A stretch of DNA of 64,000 nucleotides, from the NCBI RefSeq assembly GCF_025558485.1, contig NZ_CP102930.1:1488001-1552000 (forward strand), given 5' to 3'. The notes beneath the pieces are model-generated. The model had not been told where the DNA came from, made no database searches, and saw only the letters and a list, made by a program, of their open reading frames with translations. The translations under genes and the position numbers were made by a program. Numbering within the stretch: position 1 is the first letter of the stretch; the number at the start of each line of letters is the position of its first letter. The DNA is from Bdellovibrio bacteriovorus. GTDB lineage: Bacteria; Bdellovibrionota; Bdellovibrionia; Bdellovibrionales; Bdellovibrionaceae. Below, piece by piece: positions 22,213-29,998 of this stretch.

Positions 22213-24169
22213 TTTCCTGTTCTTTCTGAGTTTTATTTTCTTTGGGCTTTTTGCTCAGGCAGCAGGGACCACTGTGACCTCCACAGTTGATCGCAATGAG
22301 ATGGGCTTGGGGGATACTTTTACTTTCAGCGTGGTGGTTGTTACCACGGACGATGTGAATATTCAGGACCCGCGTTTACCGGATCTGGATGGATTTGATC
22401 TTTTACAGAGCTGGCCGTCCACGGCTGTGGCTCAAAAACTGGTGGAAACTCCTTCTGGAATGCAGTTCCAAACCCAGCGTCGCCGGGAGTTTCATTATCA
22501 GATGGCCCCGAAAAAAACCGGAACTTTAAGCGTGGGATCTTTCGAGGTCGTGGTCGACGGTAAAGTCCACCGTACCCAGCCTGTTGTGATTAAAGTTGGT
22601 AACGATGCCCAGGGCAATGTACCGAAACCACCGAAGCGTCCAACCATGCCGGGTTTTGATGATCCGTTTGAAGAAATGGATCGCGCTGAACAGGAAATTT
22701 TTGATCAGTTGTTGCGCAATCGTATGCGCGGCGCTTTGGGTGGTGGGCAGCAGGCTCAGGAAGACCAGTATAACGGTTATCCGACAGCTTCAAATCTGCC
22801 GGAAGCGGCTTTCCGCAGTTTGCCAACCAATCCCAACGAAGCCTTCTTTATTTCTGTGGAAGTTGATAAAGCAGAAGTCTTTGAGGGCGAACAAGTGACG
22901 GTGAATTGGTACATCTACACGCGCGGTCAGATGGAAACCCTGGATCGTCTGAAGTTCCCAAGTCTGAAAGGTTTCTGGAAAGAGATCATCGAGGAAGTTC
23001 CTTCCATTCAGTTTATGGAGGAAATCGTCAATGGTGTGCCTTGGAAAAAAGCTCTGTTGGCGTCTCATGCTCTTTTTCCGATCAAGCCCGGAACGGCGAC
23101 GATTGATGAATACAAAATCAAATCCCGCGTTCGCTTGCCAGCTCAAGGATTTGGTTTTTACGGGAAGCCTTATGAGTACACCAAAAGCTCTGCACGCGTG
23201 CCTATCAAAGTAAAACCTTTGCCATTGGAAGGGCGTCCGGCGGACTTTACCGGTGCCGTGGGGCAGTTTGAATTCCACGCTTCTGTGGAAAGCCCCAATG
23301 TGCTGGTCAATCAGCCCTTCAGTCTGAAGATTCGCTTTGAGGGGGCGGGCAACGCCAAGATGATTGATCTTCCGGCTTTGAATCTGCCGACCGGGTTGGA
23401 GCAATACGACAGCAAGTCTGAATCCAAGTTCTTTAAAAACGGCAGAAGCTATAAAGAGTTTGAGGTCATGGTGATCCCACGTCAGGAAGGCCAGATGGTC
23501 ATCCCGGGCTTAAGTGTCAGCATGTTTGATCCACAAACCAGCAAGTACTACAGCCGTTCCACCGAACCAATTACACTTCAGGTGTCGAACAATCCCAACG
23601 CTCCAGTCGGGGCGTCTTCCCGGATGGCTGATACGAAAAAACAAACTCCAGCTAAGGTGGAAAACCGTCTGCCAGATCCGTTGATGCAGTGGCAGCCAGC
23701 CGCAGAAGCCAGTGTCCTTTATCGCCCCTGGTTCTGGGCGGTGCTATATTCTGTGGCGTCTGCTGTGTTGCTGGTCAAAGCTCAGCGTGAGTTCGGTTGG
23801 GGCCGTCGTCGTCGCAGCTTGAAAGAGCTGGTGCAAAAACGCTTTAAGGTCGTTGATGGTGCCTATGCCAAGAACGACTATCGCAAGGTTGGCGTTGAAA
23901 TGACAAACACGTTCTACACCGTGCTGGGGGAAATTTCCGGCAGTGGTGGGGCAGCACTTGAAATCGAACGCCTGTTGGAAATGATCCCGCCAAGCATTCG
24001 CCGTGACCACGGTGACGCTGTTGCCAAGAGCTTTGAGTTCTTCCAAACCCTGAGTTTTGCTCCGGAAGAAATGCTTGGCAAAATGAAAGAAAAAGATACG
24101 ATGAGGACACAGGTCGATCAGGCGAAAAAAGTTCTAAACTCTGTAGTGTCGGCCGTCGAGGAGAAATAG
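22196..24169 (+). CDS. batD: BatD-like oxygen-tolerance membrane protein
   Basis: A 657-residue protein starting at GTG inside the end of batC. It has a signal peptide (to about residue 22, AQA), tandem immunoglobulin-like beta domains through about residue 480 (VDRNEMGLGDTFTFSV begins the BatD signature), a Pro-rich linker, one transmembrane helix near 513-530 and a cytoplasmic helical domain after the basic GWGRRRRSLKEL. This is the BatD layout. It completes the moxR-DUF58-batA-batB-batC-batD set, which in spirochaetes and Bacteroidetes is linked to envelope stress and oxygen tolerance. Confidence 0.93.
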   Translation: MTKTGNFLFFLSFIFFGLFAQAAGTTVTSTVDRNEMGLGDTFTFSVVVVTTDDVNIQDPRLPDLDGFDLLQSWPSTAVAQKLVETPSGMQFQTQRRREFHYQMAPKKTGTLSVGSFEVVVDGKVHRTQPVVIKVGNDAQGNVPKPPKRPTMPGFDDPFEEMDRAEQEIFDQLLRNRMRGALGGGQQAQEDQYNGYPTASNLPEAAFRSLPTNPNEAFFISVEVDKAEVFEGEQVTVNWYIYTRGQMETLDRLKFPSLKGFWKEIIEEVPSIQFMEEIVNGVPWKKALLASHALFPIKPGTATIDEYKIKSRVRLPAQGFGFYGKPYEYTKSSARVPIKVKPLPLEGRPADFTGAVGQFEFHASVESPNVLVNQPFSLKIRFEGAGNAKMIDLPALNLPTGLEQYDSKSESKFFKNGRSYKEFEVMVIPRQEGQMVIPGLSVSMFDPQTSKYYSRSTEPITLQVSNNPNAPVGASSRMADTKKQTPAKVENRLPDPLMQWQPAAEASVLYRPWFWAVLYSVASAVLLVKAQREFGWGRRRRSLKELVQKRFKVVDGAYAKNDYRKVGVEMTNTFYTVLGEISGSGGAALEIERLLEMIPPSIRRDHGDAVAKSFEFFQTLSFAPEEMLGKMKEKDTMRTQVDQAKKVLNSVVSAVEEK

Positions 24170-24173
24170 TCTT

Positions 24174-24650
24174 ATGAAAACATTTGTATTGGTATCAGCA
24201 TTGCTTTTGTCAGTTCAACTTCAGGCTCAAGCCCCCGCTGTGGAGCCTGCTCCGGCAACGGGTCAGGCAGAAATGCCAGAACCCATGATCACACTGACCC
24301 CAGGCAAGACTGATGTTAAACTAAAAAGTGCCCATCACACGAACAAAGATCTGGCGATGGCTGAACTGAAAAAATGTTATGACCAGACGGTGGCAGAGGC
24401 TGCCGCACAGAATTTGTCCATCCCGGTTGGAAAAGTGGTGGTGGATTTCAGTTTTGATTCAGAAGGCACAGTGACGCAATTCCAGTTTAAGGAAAATCGT
24501 GTTCGTCCTGCATCTGCGGCTTTGAATGGCTGTATTGAAACCTCGATTCGCCAGACGAAATTTGAAAAATTGCAGAATCAGAAAAAGGGCAAAGTAGTAA
24601 ATGTATTTTACCCTTATATCTTTGAGAATAAAAAAAGCGTGAAGCAATAG
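24174..24650 (+). CDS. Secreted AgmX/TonB-C-like protein ending the Bat operon
   Basis: A 158-residue exported protein, four bases after batD, with GGAG before the ATG. The signal peptide ends near LQA (residue 18) and is followed by a Pro/Ala-rich stretch. The C-terminal domain (LKKCYDQTVAEA, VGKVVVDFSFDSEGTV, LNGCIETSIRQTKFEK) follows the pattern of AgmX/PglI and TonB C-terminal domains, with two cysteines in the characteristic places. It could anchor the Bat complex to peptidoglycan or the outer membrane. It is the last gene before a strong terminator. Confidence 0.8.
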   Translation: MKTFVLVSALLLSVQLQAQAPAVEPAPATGQAEMPEPMITLTPGKTDVKLKSAHHTNKDLAMAELKKCYDQTVAEAAAQNLSIPVGKVVVDFSFDSEGTVTQFQFKENRVRPASAALNGCIETSIRQTKFEKLQNQKKGKVVNVFYPYIFENKKSVKQ

Positions 24651-24699
24651 TTTGTTGCACCCCTTGCGACGTAACTGAAAACCGAATGAAACAGAATTG

Positions 24700-24730
24700 A
24701 AAAAAGCGCTCTCACTTAGAGCGCTTTTTT
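24700..24730. terminator. Terminator of the moxR-bat operon
   Basis: AAAAAAGCGCTCT, a five-base loop and AGAGCGCTTTTTT form a perfect stem with T tracts on both strands. It lies 50 bp after the last gene of the operon. Confidence 0.9.
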
Positions 24731-24793
24731 CGTCTCTTTTGACTATTTGAGTTTGCAGGAGTGAAATCGGGCCAAGAAAGAAAAGAGGCTCGT

Positions 24794-25240
24794 ATGAAAA
24801 AGTATTTTGTTCTCTCTGCAACTCTTCTGAGTCTGGCCTTCGCTGCAAGCATGGCTGAAGCAGCCACTCACGAAGTAAAAATGCTGAACAACGGAAAAGA
24901 CGGAATCATGGTTTTTGAACCCGGTTTCCTGAAGGTCAATAAAGGCGACACCATCAAGTTCGTGCCTACAGATCCGGCGCACGATGTGTCTTCTGTGACA
25001 ATCCCCAAAGGCGCAAAACCTTTTAAGGGCGCTATCGGTAAAGCGGTGACCACGAAAGTCACTGAAGAGGGCGTGTACGTTTATGAATGTAAAGCCCACA
25101 TTGCCATGGCGATGGTCGGTGTGATTCAGGTGGGGAATCCGGTGAATATGGCTGAAGTGAAAACCGGCTCTCAGGATCTGTCAAAGCAGTTCCTGATGCA
25201 TAAAGACCGTCTGGATAAATATTTGGCTCAGGTAAAATAA
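24794..25240 (+). CDS. Pseudoazurin-type blue copper protein
   Basis: A 148-residue periplasmic cupredoxin. The ORF opens earlier, but the ATG at 24794 begins a signal peptide (MKKYFVLSATLLSLAFAASMAEA) and has GAGG upstream. Type 1 copper ligands are visible: the N-terminal His in PTDPAHDVSS and the cluster YECKAHIAMAM with Cys, His and Met. The size suits pseudoazurins, soluble electron carriers to nitrite reductases or cytochrome peroxidases. It is monocistronic between two terminators. Its electron partner is not in the window. Confidence 0.93.
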   Translation: MKKYFVLSATLLSLAFAASMAEAATHEVKMLNNGKDGIMVFEPGFLKVNKGDTIKFVPTDPAHDVSSVTIPKGAKPFKGAIGKAVTTKVTEEGVYVYECKAHIAMAMVGVIQVGNPVNMAEVKTGSQDLSKQFLMHKDRLDKYLAQVK

Positions 25241-25260
25241 GAACGCCAGGATAACGATAT

Positions 25261-25288
25261 AAAAAGGGTCAGATATCCGGCCCTTTTT
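25261..25288. terminator. Bidirectional terminator after the pseudoazurin gene
   Basis: AAAAAGGG and CCCTTTTT pair, with further pairing toward an AGATATCC loop. It lies between the convergent copper-protein gene and the secreted-protein gene on the minus strand and can serve both. Confidence 0.8.
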
Positions 25289-25294
25289 ATGTTT

Positions 25295-25831
25295 TTATCG
25301 CTTATAAAATGGCAGGCGCTCAAACTTTTTGTGGCGTTGAAAAGGGGACTTTCCGCTGCCTTCCTGTGAAGACGTGCCAATATAGAAAAGTTCCATACCG
25401 TCTTTGGCTTCAGTTTTAAAAATCGAATAAGTTTTATCCCCCACGTTCGGGGCTTTGTATTCATCGCATAGATAGCCGGAAACAATTTTCTTTTCCCCGC
25501 GTCTCCAGTCCGTATAGTCGCAGTAGTGAACCATGTTTAAAGCCTCGGCGACCTCTTCCGTCAGGGGAGTGTAAGAGGACTCTGTCACTGTCATATCGAC
25601 ATTTCCGCCTTCGGTGCGCACGCCGTACTGGATTTCAAATGCCAGATAGGATTGTTGGCAGGCGTCTTCCTCGTAAGCAATATGAGTCAGAATCCATTGG
25701 TCGGTCTGAATTTGCAGGTGTGTGGTCAGAACATCCCCATCATCGCTGTAGCAGGGACGGTCGTAATAAGTCACAGCTTGTTGTGGAGCCGCGAAAGCTA
25801 GTTGTGTCAGGACAAATAAAAGTTGAATCAT
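25295..25831 (-). CDS. Secreted protein, unknown function (178 aa)
   Basis: A 178-residue exported protein with a short signal peptide (MIQLLFVLTQLAFA) and a mature part with four cysteines (RPCYSD, DACQQS, HYCDYTDW, YLCDEY). Two disulfides are plausible. The mature region is strand-rich and acidic in the middle, basic at the end. AGAGG lies unusually close to the ATG (one base), so initiation may be weak. No family is recognised. It is convergent with the pseudoazurin gene, with a shared terminator. Confidence 0.65.
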   Translation of the reverse strand: MIQLLFVLTQLAFAAPQQAVTYYDRPCYSDDGDVLTTHLQIQTDQWILTHIAYEEDACQQSYLAFEIQYGVRTEGGNVDMTVTESSYTPLTEEVAEALNMVHYCDYTDWRRGEKKIVSGYLCDEYKAPNVGDKTYSIFKTEAKDGMELFYIGTSSQEGSGKSPFQRHKKFERLPFYKR

Positions 25832-25954
25832 GCCTCTAGACTATCGAACAGAAGCAGAATGCCAAGAACAAATTAGCGCTGTTTTGCTTAGTGGCAAATA
25901 GACAGAGGCGGCGGGCGAGGCCGAAAATAGAGGCTCGCACCAAGGAGGTTTCCT

Positions 25955-26215
25955 ATGACACCGGATTATTCTCCCTTTCGCCATTTGAATGACATCGGTG
26001 GGGAAGAGATCGAAGGTCTTTTTGTGGATGGCAAAACCGGGGAGCCCATATTGATTCGTGCCCAAGGGGATTACTGGATGAATCCGTTTGCGCTGCGTTT
26101 TGTTCCCGTCAAAGATCTGAAACACGAAGGCTATCAGGACTATCTCGAACTTTTTCATCGTGAGCAGCCCCATCTGAAGGGTAGCGAAAACGAAGCCGGA
26201 GCGCCGGGGTATTGA
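25955..26215 (+). CDS. Small hypothetical protein (86 aa)
   Basis: An 86-residue cytoplasmic protein with an excellent AAGGAGG ribosome binding site seven bases before the ATG, which selects it over the longer minus-strand frame on the opposite strand. The N-terminal half (HLNDIGGEEIEGLFVDGKTGEPILIRAQGDYWMNPFALRF, in two stretches) reads as a small beta barrel, and the end is acidic. No family is recognised. Confidence 0.65.
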   Translation: MTPDYSPFRHLNDIGGEEIEGLFVDGKTGEPILIRAQGDYWMNPFALRFVPVKDLKHEGYQDYLELFHREQPHLKGSENEAGAPGY

Positions 26216-26341
26216 GCGAAGTGCCAGGCTGATATTCTCAATGCATTTTCGATTTCTGTGCTGAAGGCAAATCAGGTTGTGAAAAGCCAGAGCAGACATT
26301 AAGGTCCGCTGGCTTTAATAATCCTGAAGGAGGAAATGAAA

Positions 26342-26668
26342 ATGCGCATTCTATTGGCAGCATTGACTATGGTGGTTTCTTCAGCAGCTTTTGCTGAAGG
26401 GGATCTTTGCACAAAATGGGCTCACAGTGATCGTTATATCGCGGCGATCAAAGCTGTGGCCGCTCAAGAGGACTTCACTTTTGAAGAGCTTTGCACCTTG
26501 CCGAAAGTTCTGGATATCGAGGCGCAGCCTTCCCGCGTGATCACTGTCAAAGGTGAGGTGATCCCTCACGTTCGCATCCAGTTGCACATGGCCTACGAAA
26601 GCTGCCTGTACATGGTTCGCGACGCCGACAAGGTCATCACTTCCAGCCGCTGCTATTCTGGCTGGTAG
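26342..26668 (+). CDS. Small secreted protein (108 aa)
   Basis: A small exported protein with a signal peptide MRILLAALTMVVSSAAFA. The in-frame ATG at 26336 is only two bases after AAGGAGG, while the one at 26342 has ideal spacing, so the latter is chosen. The mature part of about 90 residues has four cysteines (DLCTKW, ELCTLP, ESCLYM, SRCYSGW), suggesting two disulfides. No family is recognised. It converges on the XRE regulator gene with three bases between. Confidence 0.7.
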   Translation: MRILLAALTMVVSSAAFAEGDLCTKWAHSDRYIAAIKAVAAQEDFTFEELCTLPKVLDIEAQPSRVITVKGEVIPHVRIQLHMAYESCLYMVRDADKVITSSRCYSGW

Positions 26669-26671
26669 TCG

Positions 26672-26983
26672 TTAAGCGCTTTCGAGTTTTACGTTATACT
26701 TAAATCCGTCAGCGTAAAGGGCATCCCGAATGGCCAGGGTAATAAGGGCCATTTCGGGGTAGCCCATTTTTTTTGCAATTTTTGCGGCCCGGCCCGGTGT
26801 GGGGATACGTCGTCCTTTTTCCAGGTCGCAAAGGCTTTGCACAGACATACCCAGTTTTTTTGCAAACTGTGTCTGTGATAACTCGTCCGTGGTTCTCCAT
26901 GAAGTCAACAGTTTGGCAACAGACAGACGGCCCCATTTTGATTCCATCATCTCCAGAGCATCAGTTCTTTTTTTAGTATTCAT
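26672..26983 (-). CDS. XRE-family helix-turn-helix regulator (orphan)
   Basis: A 103-residue DNA-binding protein. The helix-turn-helix is at about 33-85: DELSQTQFAKKLGMSVQSL with the recognition helix, then LEKGRRIPTPGRAAKIAKKMG. This resembles antitoxin-type Xre/HigA proteins, but no toxin gene lies on either side. AGAGG precedes the ATG. A perfect 9-bp palindrome 30 bp upstream (27013-27033) is the probable autoregulatory operator. Either an orphan antitoxin-like repressor or a stand-alone regulator. Confidence 0.85.
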   Translation of the reverse strand: MNTKKRTDALEMMESKWGRLSVAKLLTSWRTTDELSQTQFAKKLGMSVQSLCDLEKGRRIPTPGRAAKIAKKMGYPEMALITLAIRDALYADGFKYNVKLESA

Positions 26984-27012
26984 GTTTATGAACCTCTTTG
27001 ATCCATGAGGTT

Positions 27013-27033
27013 TTTACGTCATTTTGACGTAAA
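27013..27033. promoter_or_regulatory. Palindromic operator upstream of the XRE gene
   Basis: TTTACGTCA, TTT and TGACGTAAA make a perfect 9-bp inverted repeat 30 bp before the XRE start codon. The size and symmetry suit a dimeric XRE repressor. Nearby the sirtuin gene ends, so the XRE gene is the only evident target here. Confidence 0.6.
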
Positions 27034-27125
27034 TTTCAAGTTACAGGGAAGTTATTGCAGAGGGGATACCACAACAAGAACTGATATTGAGGGGACGGGG
27101 GGTAGGCTTGAAAACGGGGCTCGGA

Positions 27126-27578
27126 TTATTCCAGGAACTCCGTGATAAACCGAGGAACCTCCGTGGATGCCGGGCCGATAAAGTGCTTGTCGAACGCGGG
27201 GGAGATCTCGGTGTCTTTGAGATTGATTTCTATTTTCTTCGCTTTCCACGCCAGCCTTACGAATCCGGCTGCGGGATAGACGTTGCCACTTGTTCCTATC
27301 GAAACAAAATAATCGGCCTTGTCCAGAGCTTCATAGATTTCTTCCATATGGTGGGGCATTTCCCCGAACCAGACGATGTCGGGGCGAACTCCGCCGCGGC
27401 GCCCACAATGAGGGCAGGGTTCCTCCACGGCCAGATCCGAAAGCCATTCAAAATGTTCATCCTCAATTCGGTGGTCTTCCCAAAGGCCATTTTGGTCCCG
27501 GAAGGTGCGAATCCCGCTTTCAGCCGAGATTCCAGCGCCTGTGAGGATCACTATATTCTTAAAAAGCCTTAAGTCCAT
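27126..27578 (-). pseudogene. Sirtuin (SIR2/CobB-like) with internal deletion of the catalytic core
   Basis: The frame is open for 150 codons from the ATG at 27578, but sirtuins of this type have about 235. The N-terminal NAD-binding part (VILTGAGISAESGIRTFRDQNGLWEDHR) is intact, and the C-terminal part starts at EEPCPHCGRRGGVRPDIVWFGE and runs to the end normally. Everything between is missing: the TQNIDxLH motif, the catalytic His in the HGE motif and the first part of the zinc region. The junction is at RIED-EHFEW, in frame. It cannot be an active deacylase. It could be a recent deletion allele or, less likely, a repurposed NAD-binding protein. Confidence 0.8.
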
Positions 27579-27662
27579 TATGCCTCGCGCAACGTGCCGG
27601 ATTCGTTGAGATTTCAACTGATTTTCATTAGGATGGGGCGTTCTTCAAAGAAAGGCAATACA

Positions 27663-29921
27663 ATGGCTTCCAAAATCGAAACTACGCCTGAAATGGCGCA
27701 GAACGTTTACAAGAAGACAGCTGAAAGATTGGCTGTTGTTCGCAATCGCTTGAACCGCCCTTTGACTTTGGCGGAGAAAATTTTGTTCGGTCACTTGGAC
27801 GACCCACAAAATCAAGAATTGGTTCGTGGTGAAAGCTTCCTGCTTTTGAGACCGGACCGCGTGGCAATGCAAGATGCAACGGCGCAAATGGCTTTGTTGC
27901 AATTCATGCTTGCAGGTAAAGATGAAGCTGCTGTTCCTTCCACTGTACACTGCGATCACTTGATCCAGGCGTACAAAGGTAAAGATGCTGATATGACAGC
28001 ATCCAACATGTCCAACAAAGAAGTTTTCGACTTCCTGGCAACAACTTCTTCCCGTTACAACATCGGCTTCTGGAGACCAGGCGCAGGTATCATTCACCAA
28101 GTTATTCTGGAAAACTACGCGTTCCCAGGTGGGTTGATGATCGGTACAGATTCTCACACTCCGAATGCGGGTGGTTTGGGTATGTGTGCTGTGGGTGTCG
28201 GCGGTTCTGACGCTTCTGACGTGATGGTGGGCCTGCCTTGGGAAGTTAAAAATCCTAAGCTGATCGGTGTTCACTTGAAAGGCAAGCTGACTGGCTGGGC
28301 GTCTGCAAAAGACGTGATCCTGAAACTTTGCGGAATGCTGACTGTTAAAGGTGGAACTGACAAGATCGTTGAGTACTTCGGTGAAGGCACAACTTCCATT
28401 TCCTGCACAGGTAAAGCAACTATCACAAACATGGGTGCGGAACTGGGCGCGACTTGCTCTGTGTTCCCTTACGATGATCGCATGGCGGCTTACTTGAAAT
28501 CCACAGGTCGTGACGAACTTTCCAAAGTGGCTGACGGTCACAAGGAACTTTTGGCTGCGGATGCTGACGTTGTGGCAAACCCTGGCAAGTACTTCGACGA
28601 AGTTTACGAAATCGATTTGTCTGCTTTGGAACCTCATCTGGTGGGTCCTCACTCTCCGGACATTGCTCGCCCAATCTCTGCTTTGAAAAAAGAAGCGGCG
28701 GAAAAAGGTTACACAATCAAGATTTCCTCTGCGTTGATTGGTTCTTGCACGAACTCTTCTTATGAAGACATCGGTCGTGCGGCATTCGTGGCAAAACAAG
28801 CCATGGATATCGGTGTGAAAATGAATCAGCCGTTCCTGGTTTCCCCGGGTTCCACTCAGATCCAAAAAACCATCGAGCGCGATGGTCAGATGGCGACCTT
28901 CAACGAAGTGGGCGCGACTGTGTTGGCAAATGCCTGCGGTCCTTGTATCGGTCAATGGAAGCGTGATGACATTAAGACTGGAGAGAAGAACACTATCGTG
29001 ACTTCCTTCAACCGTAACTTCCGTGCACGTAACGATGCGAATCCTGAAACTTTGGCATTCATCGGTTCCCCTGAAATTGTGATGGCGTTGGGTCTGGCTG
29101 GTCGTTTGGACTTCAACCCGGCAACAGACGAACTTGAAGGACCAAAAGGCAAAGTGAAGTTGCAGGCTCCAGTGGCTCCGGAACTTCCTGCTAAAGGTTT
29201 CATCCCTGACACTGAAGGTTACCAAAAACCAGCGGGTGCAGCAGCTCAAGTGGCGGTCAGCCCAACTTCCGAGCGTTTGCAGCTTTTGGCTCCATTCACT
29301 AAATGGGATGGTAAGGACTTCGTTGATAATTTGGTTCTTGCGAAAGCAAAAGGCAAATGCACGACAGATCATATCTCTCCGGGTGGTAAATGGTTGAACT
29401 ACCGTGGTCACTTGGACAACATTTCTAACAACATGTTGTTGGGGGCGGATAACGCGTTCACAGGTGAAATCGGTAAAGGTAAAAATCTTCTGACGGGTGA
29501 AACAGCAGAATTCGCTCAGGTGGCTCGTGCTTACCAAAAGGCGAACAAAGGCTGGGTTATCATCGGGGATGAAAACTATGGTGAAGGTTCTTCCCGTGAA
29601 CACGCGGCAATGTGCCCAAGATTCCTGGGTGCCACTGCGGTTGTCACGAAGTCTTTTGCTCGTATCCACGAAACCAACTTGAAAAAACAAGGTGTTCTGG
29701 CTTTGACGTTCGTAAATCCAAAAGATTACGACAAAATCCAGGAAGAAGATCATGTTTCATTGGTAGATCTGAAAGATCTTGCTCCAGGCAAACCAGTGAA
29801 AATGAACATCAAACACAAAGATGGTTCCACTGAATCCATCGAGTTGAAACACACTTACAACGCAGAACAATTGAAATGGTTCCGCGCGGGCAGTGCGCTG
29901 AACCTGATCCGTGGTCTTTAA
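27663..29921 (+). CDS. acn: Aconitate hydratase (mitochondrial-type)
   Basis: A 752-residue aconitase that isomerises citrate to isocitrate in the TCA cycle, cytoplasmic, [4Fe-4S]. It begins at the ATG at 27663 after AAAGG. The cluster cysteines lie in the [10 protein letters not shown] and [10 protein letters not shown] motifs. The [17 protein letters not shown] start and [15 protein letters not shown] swivel-domain motif match the mitochondrial-type aconitases (about 750-780 residues) rather than bacterial AcnA or AcnB. It is monocistronic, divergent from the sirtuin remnant, with a strong terminator. Codon use is strongly biased, as for a highly expressed gene. Confidence 0.96.
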   Translation: MASKIETTPEMAQNVYKKTAERLAVVRNRLNRPLTLAEKILFGHLDDPQNQELVRGESFLLLRPDRVAMQDATAQMALLQFMLAGKDEAAVPSTVHCDHLIQAYKGKDADMTASNMSNKEVFDFLATTSSRYNIGFWRPGAGIIHQVILENYAFPGGLMIGTDSHTPNAGGLGMCAVGVGGSDASDVMVGLPWEVKNPKLIGVHLKGKLTGWASAKDVILKLCGMLTVKGGTDKIVEYFGEGTTSISCTGKATITNMGAELGATCSVFPYDDRMAAYLKSTGRDELSKVADGHKELLAADADVVANPGKYFDEVYEIDLSALEPHLVGPHSPDIARPISALKKEAAEKGYTIKISSALIGSCTNSSYEDIGRAAFVAKQAMDIGVKMNQPFLVSPGSTQIQKTIERDGQMATFNEVGATVLANACGPCIGQWKRDDIKTGEKNTIVTSFNRNFRARNDANPETLAFIGSPEIVMALGLAGRLDFNPATDELEGPKGKVKLQAPVAPELPAKGFIPDTEGYQKPAGAAAQVAVSPTSERLQLLAPFTKWDGKDFVDNLVLAKAKGKCTTDHISPGGKWLNYRGHLDNISNNMLLGADNAFTGEIGKGKNLLTGETAEFAQVARAYQKANKGWVIIGDENYGEGSSREHAAMCPRFLGATAVVTKSFARIHETNLKKQGVLALTFVNPKDYDKIQEEDHVSLVDLKDLAPGKPVKMNIKHKDGSTESIELKHTYNAEQLKWFRAGSALNLIRGL

Positions 29922-29945
29922 TTAGATCCTGAATAGTTCAAAAAC

Positions 29946-29979
29946 AAAAAAGCCCCGGTGCAAAACGCCGGGGCTTTTT
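29946..29979. terminator. Bidirectional terminator after aconitase
   Basis: AAAAAGCCCCGG and CCGGGGCTTTTT pair around a short loop, with A and T tracts on both sides. It serves aconitase and the convergent lipoprotein gene. Confidence 0.9.
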
Positions 29980-29998
29980 CTTTTTAAGAAATCAAAAA

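Noticed and set aside
25841..26299. A 152-codon minus-strand frame
   Set aside because: It opposes the 86-aa gene that has an ideal ribosome binding site and has no support of its own.
26672..26983. Toxin partner for the XRE regulator
   Set aside because: The genes on both sides are a secreted protein and a sirtuin remnant; neither resembles a toxin family.
27645..29753. A 702-codon minus-strand frame covering aconitase
   Set aside because: It is the mirror of a strongly codon-biased, clearly recognised plus-strand gene; no ribosome binding site and no family resemblance.
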